Assembly: GCA_965199905.1 (NCBI GenBank)
Contig: OZ241366.1
Coordinates: forward strand, 3,844,001 to 3,908,000
Source: Ilyomonas sp965199905
GTDB lineage: Bacteria; Bacteroidota; Bacteroidia; Chitinophagales; Chitinophagaceae
DNA: 64,000 nucleotides
Direction: 5' to 3'
Shown: piece after piece, positions 34,504 through 44,480 of the stretch
Layout: each line of letters begins with the position of its first letter
Position numbering within the stretch: position 1 is the first letter of the stretch
Notes under the pieces: model-generated
Told to the model about the DNA's origin: nothing
What the model saw: the letters and a program-made list of their open reading frames with translations, nothing else
Databases searched by the model: none
Translations under genes and position numbers: made by a program

Positions 34504-35025
34504 AATAAATGTGTTGTATTACAAATGCAATTGTTTGGTTCTATCTGCGATAGCGTAGAACTACCTGTTTTATTCCTCTGCGGGTATCACCATGGAAACA
34601 TGATCTCAATTTGTAAAACAGAGACGAAGCATCCTCAAACCAGTACAGCCTGAATTGTCTGGTAAAGCAGGGAAGGTTCGGGTTTTATCCGCGAATCGGA
34701 ACACGTAAGCAAACATGGCAGATAGATAAAGTAAACCTCCGTTCAGCATAAATTATACTTCCCAACTTCCCATAGCTTATCACAAACATACAGCCGCAAC
34801 ACTAACGCTGAATTGCATCTGTCAGCAACTTGTGAGGTCGCTTTATTTACCTTCTGCATTCTGCTTCTCATTTATTATTGTCTTCTTCTAATCAGAATAA
34901 TCAGGGTTGCTTCTATTATAAAAACTACCCGTCTGCAATCCCGGTACGCCTGTTGCAACGTCAGAAACCTGCCGGTGTTTTGCCGGCGGCTTTTTTGCTA
35001 TTTTTTATTATTTTAAAAAACAACT
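34504..35025. other. Gap of about 520 bases with no recognisable gene
   Basis: The sequence is AT-rich. I see only scattered short frames and no promoter motif strong enough to call. It may be the far edge of the inserted defence patch. Confidence 0.5.
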
Positions 35026-35391
35026 ATGAAACATTTATTTGGCAGAACCTTGCTGGCAGTGATGCTATATACCGCAGGGGCAGGCTTTTTATCGTGCAAA
35101 AGCAAAACGGATACAGGTACAACTACCGATACTGCATCGGCGGGAAGCAGCACCATGGCAGACACCACCGTTACTTTGTCGGCACCACCGCGGGTAACCA
35201 TCTCCTCCGACGATTCGCTGAATACGAAAGTAAAAGATGCCACCAAAGACTATCCCGATGTAACAACGACGGTTGCTGATGGCACCGTAACCCTTACCGG
35301 CAATATTACCCGCGCAAAGCTGCCCAATCTGATGCAGGCAGTGCAGGCAACACACCCGAAGAAAGTAACCAACAACCTCACCATCAAATAA
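35026..35391 (+). CDS. BON-domain lipoprotein
   Basis: The 121-residue protein has a lipoprotein signal (AGAGFLSC, Cys24), a threonine/serine-rich linker and a BON-type domain (DDSLNTKVKDATKDYP ... VADGTVTLTGNITRAKLPNL ... KKVTNNLTIK). BON domains bind phospholipid membranes. It lies 13 bp before the next gene, which starts with a similar domain, so the two are co-transcribed. Confidence 0.85.
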   Translation: MKHLFGRTLLAVMLYTAGAGFLSCKSKTDTGTTTDTASAGSSTMADTTVTLSAPPRVTISSDDSLNTKVKDATKDYPDVTTTVADGTVTLTGNITRAKLPNLMQAVQATHPKKVTNNLTIK

Positions 35392-35404
35392 AAAGGAGAA
35401 CACA

Positions 35405-35821
35405 ATGGCACTTCAGGATAAATACAAAGAATTGACAGATGCAGCTACGGCAGCAGGTGTAAGCAACTTACAGGTGCGCGAGCAGGATAGTGTACTGTAT
35501 ATTGACGGTACCACTACCAGCGGTGATGTAAAGGACAAGCTCTGGGACATATATAATAAAATAGACCCCGACTTCCGCGCCGGCGACCTGGTACTGAACA
35601 TAGATGCCTCCGGCGCAGCCGGAACAAAAGCCACCGTAACCACCCAATCATCGAACCTGAACATACGCAAAGGTCCCGGTACGGACCAGCCGGTGGTAGG
35701 CAAAGCCGCTCACGGTGAGGTGATTGATGTGATTAGTAAGGCTAACGACCAGTGGAGCCTTGTGCGCACAGGCAAAGGCGAAGAAGGGTATGTGTATTCG
35801 CAGTACCTGACACAAGCGTAA
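35405..35821 (+). CDS. BON-like plus SH3b domain protein
   Basis: The 138-residue protein has an N-terminal BON/LysM-associated-like half (about 1-68; NLQVREQDSVLYIDGTTTSG) and a bacterial SH3 domain (about 78-137; SSNLNIRKGPGTDQPVVGKA, EEGYVYSQYLTQ). No signal peptide is seen, although the SH3b domain usually binds cell wall. It resembles small proteins with a kinase-associated or envelope scaffold task. It is the second gene of a two-gene unit. Confidence 0.85.
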   Translation: MALQDKYKELTDAATAAGVSNLQVREQDSVLYIDGTTTSGDVKDKLWDIYNKIDPDFRAGDLVLNIDASGAAGTKATVTTQSSNLNIRKGPGTDQPVVGKAAHGEVIDVISKANDQWSLVRTGKGEEGYVYSQYLTQA

Positions 35822-35987
35822 GGAAAGGGCAACTGGTTTTATATTTTGAGTAATCGCTATCCACATTCCGGCACAAGCATCCTGCTTGTGCTTTTATTTT
35901 TATGCGTTCGCTTATTTCACTATCCCACACAATATGCCCTGCAGCAATGTCAGGGCGTCCCAAGTAAAAAGCACTCGCCATTAATCA

Positions 35988-36638
35988 TCACTCTGTTTCC
36001 TCAGCCACTATTTCCGATAGCTTCTCGCCATCCACACCTTCCGGTAAAAAGAAAATAACGGGTGGAATGATAAGAAGGATATAAGCAACATAAATGTTTG
36101 CATACGCCAGCCCCACAGCCAGGAGGTACACCGCTGCCCCAATAAGGCTTTTAGTGCGCGCCCTTACTGACAGCTTAAATATTTTCAGCCTCAGGCTGCG
36201 GTCTTTATCTACATGCACCAGCTTATTTCGTATGGTGTAGTTGCGCATCATAGCAAACGATATGGTGGTAAGCAGCAGTACAAAGCCATAAATAGCTGCT
36301 GATAAGGGTAGCAGCGGGCTGGCGCCCACAATAGCCGTGGCAAAAGGAATGAGGCTCAGTGCAAACAAAAACACGAAGTTTAGCCATAGCAGTGTTTCAT
36401 CGGTATTCTCCGGCAAGTGGAACATGTGGTGGTGGTTGGTCCAGAAAATACCAATCATCATGTAGCTGAATACGTAAGTGAAGAAGTAAGGCGCCAGGCT
36501 TCTCAGGTAGGCAACCATGTGCGCGTTAGAACTTTCCCGGTTCAGGTTGGGCAGCTTTAGCTCCAGTATCATAATGGTAATAATGATGGCAATTACGCCA
36601 TCACTGAAAGCTTCAAGCCGCTGTGTGGTAATTTTCAT
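35988..36638 (-). CDS. TMEM175-type potassium channel (DUF1211)
   Basis: The protein has 216 residues from ATG 36638 (MKITTQRLEAFSDGVIAIII); the upstream 13 codons are rejected. It has six hydrophobic segments and the RxxxFSDGV helix-1 motif, a hallmark of TMEM175 channels, plus FFTYVFSYMMIGIFWTNHHH. Bacterial members form K+ channels. A basic loop with RSLRLKIFKLSVRARTKS is seen. It is a single gene. Confidence 0.92.
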   Translation of the reverse strand: MKITTQRLEAFSDGVIAIIITIMILELKLPNLNRESSNAHMVAYLRSLAPYFFTYVFSYMMIGIFWTNHHHMFHLPENTDETLLWLNFVFLFALSLIPFATAIVGASPLLPLSAAIYGFVLLLTTISFAMMRNYTIRNKLVHVDKDRSLRLKIFKLSVRARTKSLIGAAVYLLAVGLAYANIYVAYILLIIPPVIFFLPEGVDGEKLSEIVAEETE

Positions 36639-36776
36639 AGTGTAAGATAACGGGTAGCAGAATGATAACGAAACCACACCGTTCCTTCGGGCTTACGCCC
36701 CCTTTGTTAAGGTGGCGTAAGCGTTCCGCTGATAGTCTGCTTCCGGCAAATGCCCGCTTTCCCGGGGCATTCTATA

Positions 36777-37112
36777 CTAACCCGCAGATGGCGTCCCGCA
36801 AAGTGAAATTAGTTTGTAGCGCTCGCATCCTTCAAATAATACACGAGCAAGGCCTTTACTCACGTCCGTATTCAGCCACAAGATTCCCGAAAGGGCAGTA
36901 TCGTTAAGCAAATGGCAGCCGCCAACCGGGTTCTTCAGGTCGCCATTTAAAAAACAGGAATTTTCTTCGCGGTTGAACAACTCATGTGCTCCAGCGAATC
37001 CAGATAAGGCAATCTCACCCGCAATACCATAATTCATTAAAGGCATAAAATAATAAATACTAAAACACGGGTACCGTCCCACAGAAAAGCCTCGTGTCAC
37101 CGTTGCGTTCAT
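36777..37112 (-). CDS. Doubtful ORF in a 580-base gap
   Basis: This is a 111-residue frame that ends LCGTPSAG. I recognise no family, and the composition does not separate it from chance. It may be a fragment. The rest of the 36639-37222 gap holds nothing I can support except the terminator near its right end. Confidence 0.15.
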   Translation of the reverse strand: MNATVTRGFSVGRYPCFSIYYFMPLMNYGIAGEIALSGFAGAHELFNREENSCFLNGDLKNPVGGCHLLNDTALSGILWLNTDVSKGLARVLFEGCERYKLISLCGTPSAG

Positions 37113-37167
37113 CTCGTCACTTTACGTTAAAAAAGCAACATGATTCTCTCTGTATAACTACAAGGCA

Positions 37168-37195
37168 AAGAAGCCGCCTGTATCAGCGGCTTCTT
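37168..37195 (-). terminator. Terminator after the sugar dehydrogenase gene
   Basis: AAGAAGCCGC pairs perfectly with GCGGCTTCTT around an 8-base loop, 28 bp after the stop. Confidence 0.75.
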
Positions 37196-37222
37196 ACTAA
37201 CTAAATAGTCAATCCGGTTTTC

Positions 37223-38443
37223 CTAATCTTCCCGCTTTGCTATCATTGGCTGGCGGTCGTAGGCTATGCGGTAAATATACCCGTTTGCATCATCTGCAAA
37301 CAGCACCGAGCCATCCTTTAGCTGAACCAGTCCGCATACACGGGCAAACATAGAAGAATCACTGTCGTTGTAAAAGCCGGTGATGAAATCGGTGATCTCT
37401 GTTGGCTTCCCTTTTTCAAAATGTACCCTCACCAGCCGGTAGCCCGATGGGTGCTCACGGTTCCACGATCCATGCATCGTTACAATAGCGTCGTTCTGGT
37501 ACTCCTTTGGCCATTGCCTGCCGGTGTAAAACAACCAGTCCATAGCCGCCGAATGTGCGGTGTACATCAGTTCAGGATAAGTAGTTTGAAATGCATACTG
37601 GCGATAGGTAAGGTTGGGCGGGCTGGCATGCAGGTCATACTTCCCGTCTTCGTACACATACGGCCAGCCATACTTTTGGTTTTCTTTTATCAGGTTAATT
37701 TCCTCGCGTTGCGCGCTGTCGCCCAGCCAGTCAATGCCCTGGTCAAATCCCCAAAGCTGTTTGGTTTGGGGATGAAAGCGAAAGCCGATGGTATTGCGCA
37801 GCCCTCTCGCAAAAATGTGCCTGCCCGTGCCGTCGGCGTTAAACTGCATGATGGTAGCATTTTCCTCATTCGGCTCATCGCACGAGTTGCAGGTGCTGCC
37901 TATGGATATGTATAGTTTGCCATCAGGACCAAAATGCAGGGTGCGGTTGGCGTGTTGCCCGCCATCTGGCAGGTTCGTGATGATGAGCTGCAGGCTATCG
38001 AGCGTACCGTCTTTTTTAATACCGGCTGTAAATACCTGCGTAACGGTGATGAGGTACAGCTTGCCATCGTGATAGGTGATGCCGTGCATGTTATCGCGTT
38101 GCGCCACCACTTTCATTACATCAGCTTTGCCATCGTTATTTTTATCAATGAGCAGCGTCACCAGCCCTTTGTCGCGGTCTGTAGCATACACATAGCCTTC
38201 CGGCGTTACTTCCAGCATACGCGGCTTGTTCAGCCCCGAGGCAAAAGGCGTAATGGTAAAGCCTTCCGGCGCCTGTATCTGCTTCAGCCGCTCGGGCGTG
38301 GTGGCTACTTGTTTTGCCCGGAAAATATGCCCTTCTACCTGGTCAGTAATTACCTGCTTGTTGCCATCCTGGGCAGGGGCGGAAGCGGCGAAAAGAAGGA
38401 ATAGAGAAACAACCGCCATGCGGTTCTGTAGAGGTGTTTTCAT
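37223..38443 (-). CDS. PQQ-dependent sugar dehydrogenase-like secreted protein
   Basis: The 406-residue protein has a signal peptide (residues 1-24) and a beta-propeller of the glucose/sorbosone dehydrogenase type: GLNKPRMLEVTPEGYVYATD, MHGITYHDGKLYLI, RTLHFGPDGKLYISIGSTCN, RNTIGFRFHPQTKQLWGFDQ and HGSWNREHPSGYRLV. The conserved blades and His/Arg sites fit quinoprotein dehydrogenases that oxidise sugars in the periplasm. No PQQ-synthesis gene is in the window. Confidence 0.9.
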   Translation of the reverse strand: MKTPLQNRMAVVSLFLLFAASAPAQDGNKQVITDQVEGHIFRAKQVATTPERLKQIQAPEGFTITPFASGLNKPRMLEVTPEGYVYATDRDKGLVTLLIDKNNDGKADVMKVVAQRDNMHGITYHDGKLYLITVTQVFTAGIKKDGTLDSLQLIITNLPDGGQHANRTLHFGPDGKLYISIGSTCNSCDEPNEENATIMQFNADGTGRHIFARGLRNTIGFRFHPQTKQLWGFDQGIDWLGDSAQREEINLIKENQKYGWPYVYEDGKYDLHASPPNLTYRQYAFQTTYPELMYTAHSAAMDWLFYTGRQWPKEYQNDAIVTMHGSWNREHPSGYRLVRVHFEKGKPTEITDFITGFYNDSDSSMFARVCGLVQLKDGSVLFADDANGYIYRIAYDRQPMIAKRED

Positions 38444-38812
38444 TCGTTAGACGTTTACGGTTCTTACTGCAAGTTTGTTGCCGTGCGTGTGTAAAGAAAG
38501 AGCAGGGTGAGTATTTATTTTAAATGGCTATCTGCAGGTAACAATCACTAGCCTTATAAACCTGTCAGGTTTAGCTGAAGTGTGATAAACCCCCAAACAA
38601 ACCTGGCAGGCTGTTTTCAAACTGACAGCACAATCTTCCAGCTACCTTACCTCATCAACATTTTTTTGTCATTGTGGGGTACTTACACTCGTGTTCCGGC
38701 TAAGTTGTGGAAGCAATCTGTGCTATAAAGTTTGAATCTTTTTATAACTTGTAAACCTGTCTTCCATTATCTAAAGGCAGCTTCATGCCTCTACACAAGT
38801 GATAGAAAGCTT
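38444..38812. other. Gap of 369 bases with palindromic spacer motifs
   Basis: It contains AACCTGTCAGGTTT (38560-38573) and a related AAACCTGGCAGG (38598-38609), a known type of Bacteroidota spacer motif. No gene is visible. Confidence 0.5.
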
Positions 38813-39205
38813 CTATCCCTTTATCATAACCAAAGCGCCCATACTCAACAGAAGAGCGCCAAAGAGCAGGGAGAGAATGCCAAAGGTGATGAGTGTAATT
38901 TTGTGAGCTTTCCCGCCTGAAACAGAAAAGCCTTTTTTCAAGATGAATTGAAGTAATAAAGGCAATCCTAACGGGATATGTCTTAGCACCAGGTTGCCTT
39001 TGCTAAAAAGGTTGAGTCCGTTGAGTAAATAATATAATCCGCCCGAAAACATTAAAAGCGGCACCAGGAAAGAATCAAAATCAATATGGTGGCTTTGCGT
39101 GTACAGACCAGTCAACATAGTAAGAAAGAAAACGGCGAGGAGAGAATACATTACCCATTGCTGTGTTCTTTCGCTTTTGTTTAAAGGAAAATATTGTTTT
39201 GTCAT
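38813..39205 (-). CDS. Small integral membrane protein, unknown
   Basis: The 130-residue protein has about four hydrophobic helices (VMYSLLAVFFLTMLTGLY, FLVPLLMFSGGLYYLLNGL, LPLLLQFIL, ITFGILSLLFGALLLSMGAL). No motif is recognised. It is likely real because of its clean membrane topology. It is alone, downstream of uvrA on the same strand, with 50 bp between. Confidence 0.7.
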   Translation of the reverse strand: MTKQYFPLNKSERTQQWVMYSLLAVFFLTMLTGLYTQSHHIDFDSFLVPLLMFSGGLYYLLNGLNLFSKGNLVLRHIPLGLPLLLQFILKKGFSVSGGKAHKITLITFGILSLLFGALLLSMGALVMIKG

Positions 39206-39255
39206 AACAAGGAAAGTTGATTACGGATGTAATTATTTGTAAGAGTAATTTTAGC

Positions 39256-42114
39256 TCACAATCCCAGCTCCGCTTTCACAAATGGCGCCGTCTTACTTTC
39301 TGTATTATTCACCATGTCTTCCGGCGTACCGGTGTATAAAATTCTGCCGCCTTCCTGCCCGCCTTCGGGACCGAGATCGATGATATAGTCAGCCACTTTA
39401 ATCACGTCAAGATTGTGCTCAATTACAAGCACGGTATTGCCGCGGTCAACCAGTTTATTCAGCACATCAAGCAGGTGTTTAATGTCCTGGAAGTGAAGCC
39501 CGGTAGTGGGTTCATCCAGAATATAAAACGTCTTCCCCGTATCGCGCTTGCCAAGCTCGGTAGAAAGCTTTACACGCTGCGCCTCGCCACCACTCAGCGT
39601 TACAGCCGATTGACCCAACGTGATATAACCCAAACCCACATCCTGCAGCACTTTTATTTTGCGGTATATCCATGGCACGGGCGCAAAAAACTCAACCGCT
39701 TCATCCACCGTCATGTTGAGAACATCGGAAATGGATTTGCCTTTATAGCGAATCTCCAGCGTCTCGCGGTTATAGCGCTTGCCATTGCATTTTTCGCAGT
39801 GCACATATACGTCGGGCAAAAAGTTCATTTCTATCACGCGCATGCCGCCGCCTTCGCAAACATTGCAGCGCCCACCTTTTACGTTGAATGAAAAACGACC
39901 CGCCGTATAGCCGCGTATTTTGGCTTCAGGCACGGCAGCAAAAAGAGTTCTGATATCGGTAAAAAAACCACAATAAGTAGCGGCATTGCTGCGCGGTGTT
40001 CTGCCAATGGGGCTTTGGTCTATCTCGATTACCTTATCGATATTCTCAAGTCCTTTTATTTCTTTATAACCCAATGCTGCCGTGCGCGAGCCATAGCAAT
40101 GCTGCGATAGCAATGGATATAATGTTTCATTGATCAAGGTGGATTTACCGCTGCCGCTCACGCCACTTACCACGATGAATTTCCCCAACGGAAATTTCAC
40201 GCTTACATTCTTCAGTGTGTTGCCCGAAGCGCCTTTCAGTTCCAGTGATTTGCCATTGCCTTTGCGGCGTTCCGTTGGCACCGCAATGCCTTTTTTCCCA
40301 TTTAAGTATTGAGCTGTGTCGGAGCCGCTTTTCAGCACTTGCTTAGGCGTGCCTTCGGCAACAACAGAACCGCCACCTTTACCTGCGCGCGGACCAATAT
40401 CAACGAGGTAATCGGCCGCCATCATAATGTCTTTATCATGCTCAACCACCAGCACGCTGTTGCCAATATTGCGAAGGTTTTGCAGGGCAGTTATTAAGCG
40501 ATGATTGTCCCGTTGATGAAGCCCGATAGAAGGTTCATCAAGGATATAAGTAATGCCTTGCAACTGCGAGCCTATCTGCGTAGCCAAACGAATGCGTTGC
40601 GATTCGCCACCGCTTAATGTGCGTGAAGCGCGGTTGAGTGTTAAGTATGTTAAACCCACATCCAGCAAAAATTGCAGGCGTTCCCTGATCTCTTTAATGA
40701 TGTCTTTGGCAATAAGGTTTTGCTTCTTGCTTAGCCGCGTTTCCACGCCTTCAAACCAGGCGAATAATTTATCCAAATCTTTATCACTAAGCTGCGAAAT
40801 GTTTTGTTCATCTACCTTAAACCAACTGCTTTCTATTTTTAACCTTGTACCCAAACAAGTAGGGCAGGTTTTCAGCTCCATGAATTTCTCAACCCATTCG
40901 CGTGTGTTATCGGTGCTGGTAGAAGAATTAAACCAGCGGTTAAGCATCGGGACGATGCCTTCAAACTCGCCGCTGTACATATCGTAAGGTTGACTGTAAT
41001 CAACGTCGCCGGGCGTGGTGCCTTCTTCGTTGCCATAGAGAAGAAGATTAATGGCTTTGGGTGGTAAATCTTTTACAGGTTTATCAAGGCCGATTTTATT
41101 CTTTTTGGCAAAGCTGGCTATGTTTCTATACATATACGCCTCGCGCTCTTCGCCAAGCGGCGCAATGCCACCATCTTTGATGCTTTTGCTTTTATCAGGC
41201 ATCACTTCATCGAGACTTACGCTGTACACAGAACCCAAGCCTTTACAGGTAGGGCAAGCGCCATACGGCGAGTTAAATGAAAACGCATTGGGCGATGGTT
41301 CTTCATAAGAAATACCGGTGTCTTCACACATTAATTGCTTGCTGTACTGAACCACTTTGTCGCTGTCGTTCACCAGTAAAAACATCAGGTCTTTACCAGT
41401 CTTCAAGGTTTGCTGCACGCTTTGGCTGAGGCGCACTTTCATAGCATCCGTTACGGGCAAACGATCTACCACCACTTCAATGTCGTGAATCTTGTAACGA
41501 TCCAATTGCATTTTAGGTGTGATGTCCTTTACCTCGCCATCTACACGCACTTTTAAAAAGCCACGCTTGCGGATATCTTCAAAGAGTTCGCGGTAATGAC
41601 CTTTGCGACCGCGCACCAACGGAGCCAGTAAACTTATCTTCTGGTCGTTGAACCTTTCCTGTATGTTTTGAAGGATTTCTTCCTCGCTGAACTTCACCAT
41701 TTTTTTACCGGTGTTGTAGCTGTAGGCTTCGCCAATACGGGCGAAGAGAAGACGGAGAAAATCGTATATTTCGGTGATAGTGCCAACGGTTGAGCGCGGG
41801 TTCTTTCCCGTTGTTTTTTGCTCGATGGAAATTACAGGACTTAAACCAGTAATTTTATCAACGTCAGGTCGCTCCATATCGCCGATGAACTGCCGCGCAT
41901 AGGCACTGAAGCTTTCCATGTAGCGGCGCTGACCTTCGTTGTAAATAGTATCGAATGCAAGCGATGATTTGCCGCTGCCGCTGACACCGGTGAAAACCAC
42001 AAGCTTATTTTTCGGGATGCTGATGTCAATGTTTTTCAGGTTGTGCTCGCGGGCGCCAATAACTTCAATCATTTCATCATCGGCTATCGTTGCTGCTGCT
42101 TTTGTTTTTGCCAT
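39256..42114 (-). CDS. uvrA: Excinuclease ABC subunit A
   Basis: The protein has 952 residues from ATG 42114 (MAKTKAAATIADDEMIEVIG). It has two ABC ATPase modules, each with GVSGSGKS Walker A, and zinc modules (CPTCKGLGS ... CPTCLG and CNVCEGGG ... CEKCNGKRYN). Signature segments are SGGESQRIRLATQIGS and SGGEAQRVKLSTELGK. UvrA recognises DNA lesions in nucleotide excision repair. Its length and domains are complete; it is transcribed alone. Confidence 0.97.
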   Translation of the reverse strand: MAKTKAAATIADDEMIEVIGAREHNLKNIDISIPKNKLVVFTGVSGSGKSSLAFDTIYNEGQRRYMESFSAYARQFIGDMERPDVDKITGLSPVISIEQKTTGKNPRSTVGTITEIYDFLRLLFARIGEAYSYNTGKKMVKFSEEEILQNIQERFNDQKISLLAPLVRGRKGHYRELFEDIRKRGFLKVRVDGEVKDITPKMQLDRYKIHDIEVVVDRLPVTDAMKVRLSQSVQQTLKTGKDLMFLLVNDSDKVVQYSKQLMCEDTGISYEEPSPNAFSFNSPYGACPTCKGLGSVYSVSLDEVMPDKSKSIKDGGIAPLGEEREAYMYRNIASFAKKNKIGLDKPVKDLPPKAINLLLYGNEEGTTPGDVDYSQPYDMYSGEFEGIVPMLNRWFNSSTSTDNTREWVEKFMELKTCPTCLGTRLKIESSWFKVDEQNISQLSDKDLDKLFAWFEGVETRLSKKQNLIAKDIIKEIRERLQFLLDVGLTYLTLNRASRTLSGGESQRIRLATQIGSQLQGITYILDEPSIGLHQRDNHRLITALQNLRNIGNSVLVVEHDKDIMMAADYLVDIGPRAGKGGGSVVAEGTPKQVLKSGSDTAQYLNGKKGIAVPTERRKGNGKSLELKGASGNTLKNVSVKFPLGKFIVVSGVSGSGKSTLINETLYPLLSQHCYGSRTAALGYKEIKGLENIDKVIEIDQSPIGRTPRSNAATYCGFFTDIRTLFAAVPEAKIRGYTAGRFSFNVKGGRCNVCEGGGMRVIEMNFLPDVYVHCEKCNGKRYNRETLEIRYKGKSISDVLNMTVDEAVEFFAPVPWIYRKIKVLQDVGLGYITLGQSAVTLSGGEAQRVKLSTELGKRDTGKTFYILDEPTTGLHFQDIKHLLDVLNKLVDRGNTVLVIEHNLDVIKVADYIIDLGPEGGQEGGRILYTGTPEDMVNNTESKTAPFVKAELGL

Positions 42115-42363
42115 AGGAAGGCGCAAAGATACTTTGAAACCGGCGGTAAATGGCTAAGGTTTTTAGTTTTTAGTATTCGTTTAATGATGAAGAGAATTCT
42201 GTATGAACGCTGTAAATCAACTAATTTCTCTCAATTATTAAAGAATCTTTTAAGCTTATTTTAAGGTCTGAAGTAGGTGGCTATAGCTGCATAAAATGAT
42301 TTACTGTCTTTTATTTTAAGGCTGTGTAAATAAATACTCACGAGTATTGTGTTGACTTTTTAA

Positions 42364-42501
42364 AAAAGCCCAAACATTGCCCGAATCTTGATGGGAGCAT
42401 TCCTGCATGTCGAAGCAGCAGGAATGACAACAACTGTCAATCACAAATGCGACGGATGGTGGTTACCAAAAGAAAAATACTTAAACTTTCAGCGCGTGAT
42501 G
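42364..42501. repeat. Dispersed repeat R, copy A
   Basis: The stretch beginning AAAAGCCCAAACATTGCCCG and ending TCAGCGCGTGATG matches copy B at 48957-49068 over most of its length (with an internal unmatched part). Both copies lie 10-40 bp before a hairpin terminator of a minus-strand gene. Confidence 0.65.
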
Positions 42502-42540
42502 TTTAGTGAAAAGGCGTTCGGACAGAATCATATAAAAATA

Positions 42541-42572
42541 AAAATGCGCTTCCTTTTGAGAAGCGCATTTTA
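42541..42572 (-). terminator. Terminator after ferritin-like gene 1
   Basis: AAAATGCGCTTC pairs with GAAGCGCATTTT around a short loop, with T-rich flank. Confidence 0.8.
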
Positions 42573-42589
42573 TCATAAAACATTTGTGT

Positions 42590-43450
42590 TTATGGTACAA
42601 TAAACGGACCTACAATGGCAAGTACCGCGTCTTTTGTCAACGGCTCGTCAAAAGCTTCTGTTGCTGCGCTGGTAGTAAAATTAGCGCCTGTAGCACTATT
42701 TGTTAACGATGTGATAACCACAGAACCACCTTGCGTAGTATTGTCTTCGCCTGCATAGCTGGCTGCCACCGGAGCAACAGTTGGTGTGTTTCCAGTGATC
42801 CAACCTTTAATTGTTGTATCTGCATTTTTTACGCGGCGCATATAGCGCACGTGAGATGCATGGCGGGCTTCAACGGAGTGAATACGCAACGCAGCATCTA
42901 ACACGTCGTTGTTAGCCATCAAAGCTGCATTGTTTGCCTGTCCTTTATAGGCTCTTACGCCTGTGTCTTCAAATGTTTGTGCTACCGCAAGGAAGGTATC
43001 ATAGTTAGTGAATACATCGGGAAAAGCACCGCCACCAGTGAAGTCAAAATTTGGCTTAGTAACTGGTGTACCTCCCAAATTTGTGATGGTTGCCTGCAGG
43101 GCAGCCACGTGAGCGACTTCATGATCACGAATAGTATTAATAGCTCCCACAGCAGGCGTACCAACGGGAATTAAACCCGCAGTGGCCGTAGCTGCCTTAT
43201 AAAACTCTGACTCCAGCCACTCAAGTGTAAGTGCATAGTTAAGAATATCCTTGATGTCCGTGAACGTACCGCTTGATGTTTGCGCGTACGATTTCTTAAA
43301 CAAACCACCTAAAGCAAGCGGTAAAGCAGTAAGGGCAATCTTTTTACCGATACCGCTGAAGCTGCGCAGGGAAGAACGACGTGTATCAAGACGATCGTAC
43401 ACTTCCGGATCAACCTTTTCTATTTCAGATAAAATATGCTTGAAATTCAT
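42590..43450 (-). CDS. Ferritin-like domain protein 1
   Basis: This 286-residue protein has a ferritin-like four-helix core (about 60-215): LNYALTLEWLESEFYK, IRDHEVAHVAALQATI, FEDTGVRAYKG and IHSVEARHASHVRYM carry the repeated Glu and His residues of a di-iron site. A hydrophobic stretch near residues 38-50 follows a basic patch (KKIALTALPLALGGLF), possibly an export signal. It is 41 bp after a paralogue (43492-44220). The pair probably acts in the envelope against oxidative stress or in iron handling; no substrate is known. Confidence 0.85.
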   Translation of the reverse strand: MNFKHILSEIEKVDPEVYDRLDTRRSSLRSFSGIGKKIALTALPLALGGLFKKSYAQTSSGTFTDIKDILNYALTLEWLESEFYKAATATAGLIPVGTPAVGAINTIRDHEVAHVAALQATITNLGGTPVTKPNFDFTGGGAFPDVFTNYDTFLAVAQTFEDTGVRAYKGQANNAALMANNDVLDAALRIHSVEARHASHVRYMRRVKNADTTIKGWITGNTPTVAPVAASYAGEDNTTQGGSVVITSLTNSATGANFTTSAATEAFDEPLTKDAVLAIVGPFIVP

Positions 43451-43491
43451 TGTTATTCAATTTTTGTAATGATGAGATCAAATAAGATTGA

Positions 43492-44220
43492 CTACATGGT
43501 AGGCAGGTTCGGACCTATTACCTGTGTACCAGCGCTGAGGTAAGTATTCGCGGCTGCGAGCACAGTAGTAGGATCTTTAATCTGGTCAAGACCGGAAGCA
43601 TCTATCACTGTACTGTCGGCGAATGATCCATAAGAAAGCATATCTCTGACAAAAGCAGCATGACGCGCTTCCACGGACACAATCTTACCGGCAACCAACA
43701 GATAGTCCGGGCTCACGATGAGCTTGCCGGCAAAGTTGTAAGCTCCAACACCAAGATCTTCAAATGTTTGAGCAGCAGTTAATACACTTGTGCGGTCAGT
43801 GAAAGTAATTTTTGAAAAGTCTACAGCCAATGCACCTGCAGGAATGCCCTTCGTGCCAAGAGCGGTTTCAAAGAATTTTACATGTGCCAGTTCGTGGTCG
43901 CGGATGTCGGTAAGCAAAGACTTTTCGCTGTCGGTAATGCCGGTGTAAGGTGTAGCAATTACCTGAGTATAAAAAGCTGCTTCAAGCTGCTCAAGCGCAT
44001 ATGCATAATTAAGAATACCTGTATCACCTCTGCCAAGGTCTACTTTACCATCAGACCCAACTGTTGCACCATCGTAGGGCGTGTTGTTGTCATCGTCGTT
44101 ATTACAGGCAGCGGCTACTGTTATCACAGAGGCTGTACCTCCTAAAATACCTAAAAATTTTCTCCGGTGCATTCCGCTCAGAGACGCGTTTTCCTCTACG
44201 GAAACATTTGTTTTTTCCAT
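43492..44220 (-). CDS. Ferritin-like domain protein 2 with Tat-like signal
   Basis: The 242-residue protein starts with a twin-arginine signal (HRRKFLGILGGTASVITVAA, then a lipoprotein-like Cys) and has the same helical set as its neighbour: LNYAYALEQLEAAFYT, IRDHELAHVKFFETAL, TFEDLGVGAYNF and IVSVEARHAAFVRDML. The Glu and His positions match a di-iron site. Tat export would place it in the envelope already folded with metal. It is the first gene of the pair and is paralogous to the next. Confidence 0.88.
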   Translation of the reverse strand: MEKTNVSVEENASLSGMHRRKFLGILGGTASVITVAAACNNDDDNNTPYDGATVGSDGKVDLGRGDTGILNYAYALEQLEAAFYTQVIATPYTGITDSEKSLLTDIRDHELAHVKFFETALGTKGIPAGALAVDFSKITFTDRTSVLTAAQTFEDLGVGAYNFAGKLIVSPDYLLVAGKIVSVEARHAAFVRDMLSYGSFADSTVIDASGLDQIKDPTTVLAAANTYLSAGTQVIGPNLPTM

Positions 44221-44480
44221 GCAATTGGTTTGAAATTAATAAATCGGTTTACTTGATACTGTGTTTAAATTTTTCGATACTGTATTCCTCTATAGTTACC
44301 TACGATAAAGTTTTGCCAAGCGGTTTTTTTGCGCACATTTTATTTAGGCGGTTGAAACAAAACCAACAAGCTTGCCAATATTTTTTTAGTGTATTCGTAA
44401 AAAAAGTACGATTATTGAACTTCAATTGCGTGCTATAATTTTTAGAGTTCTATTTCTACTAACCTCAAATAGTAATTTTT

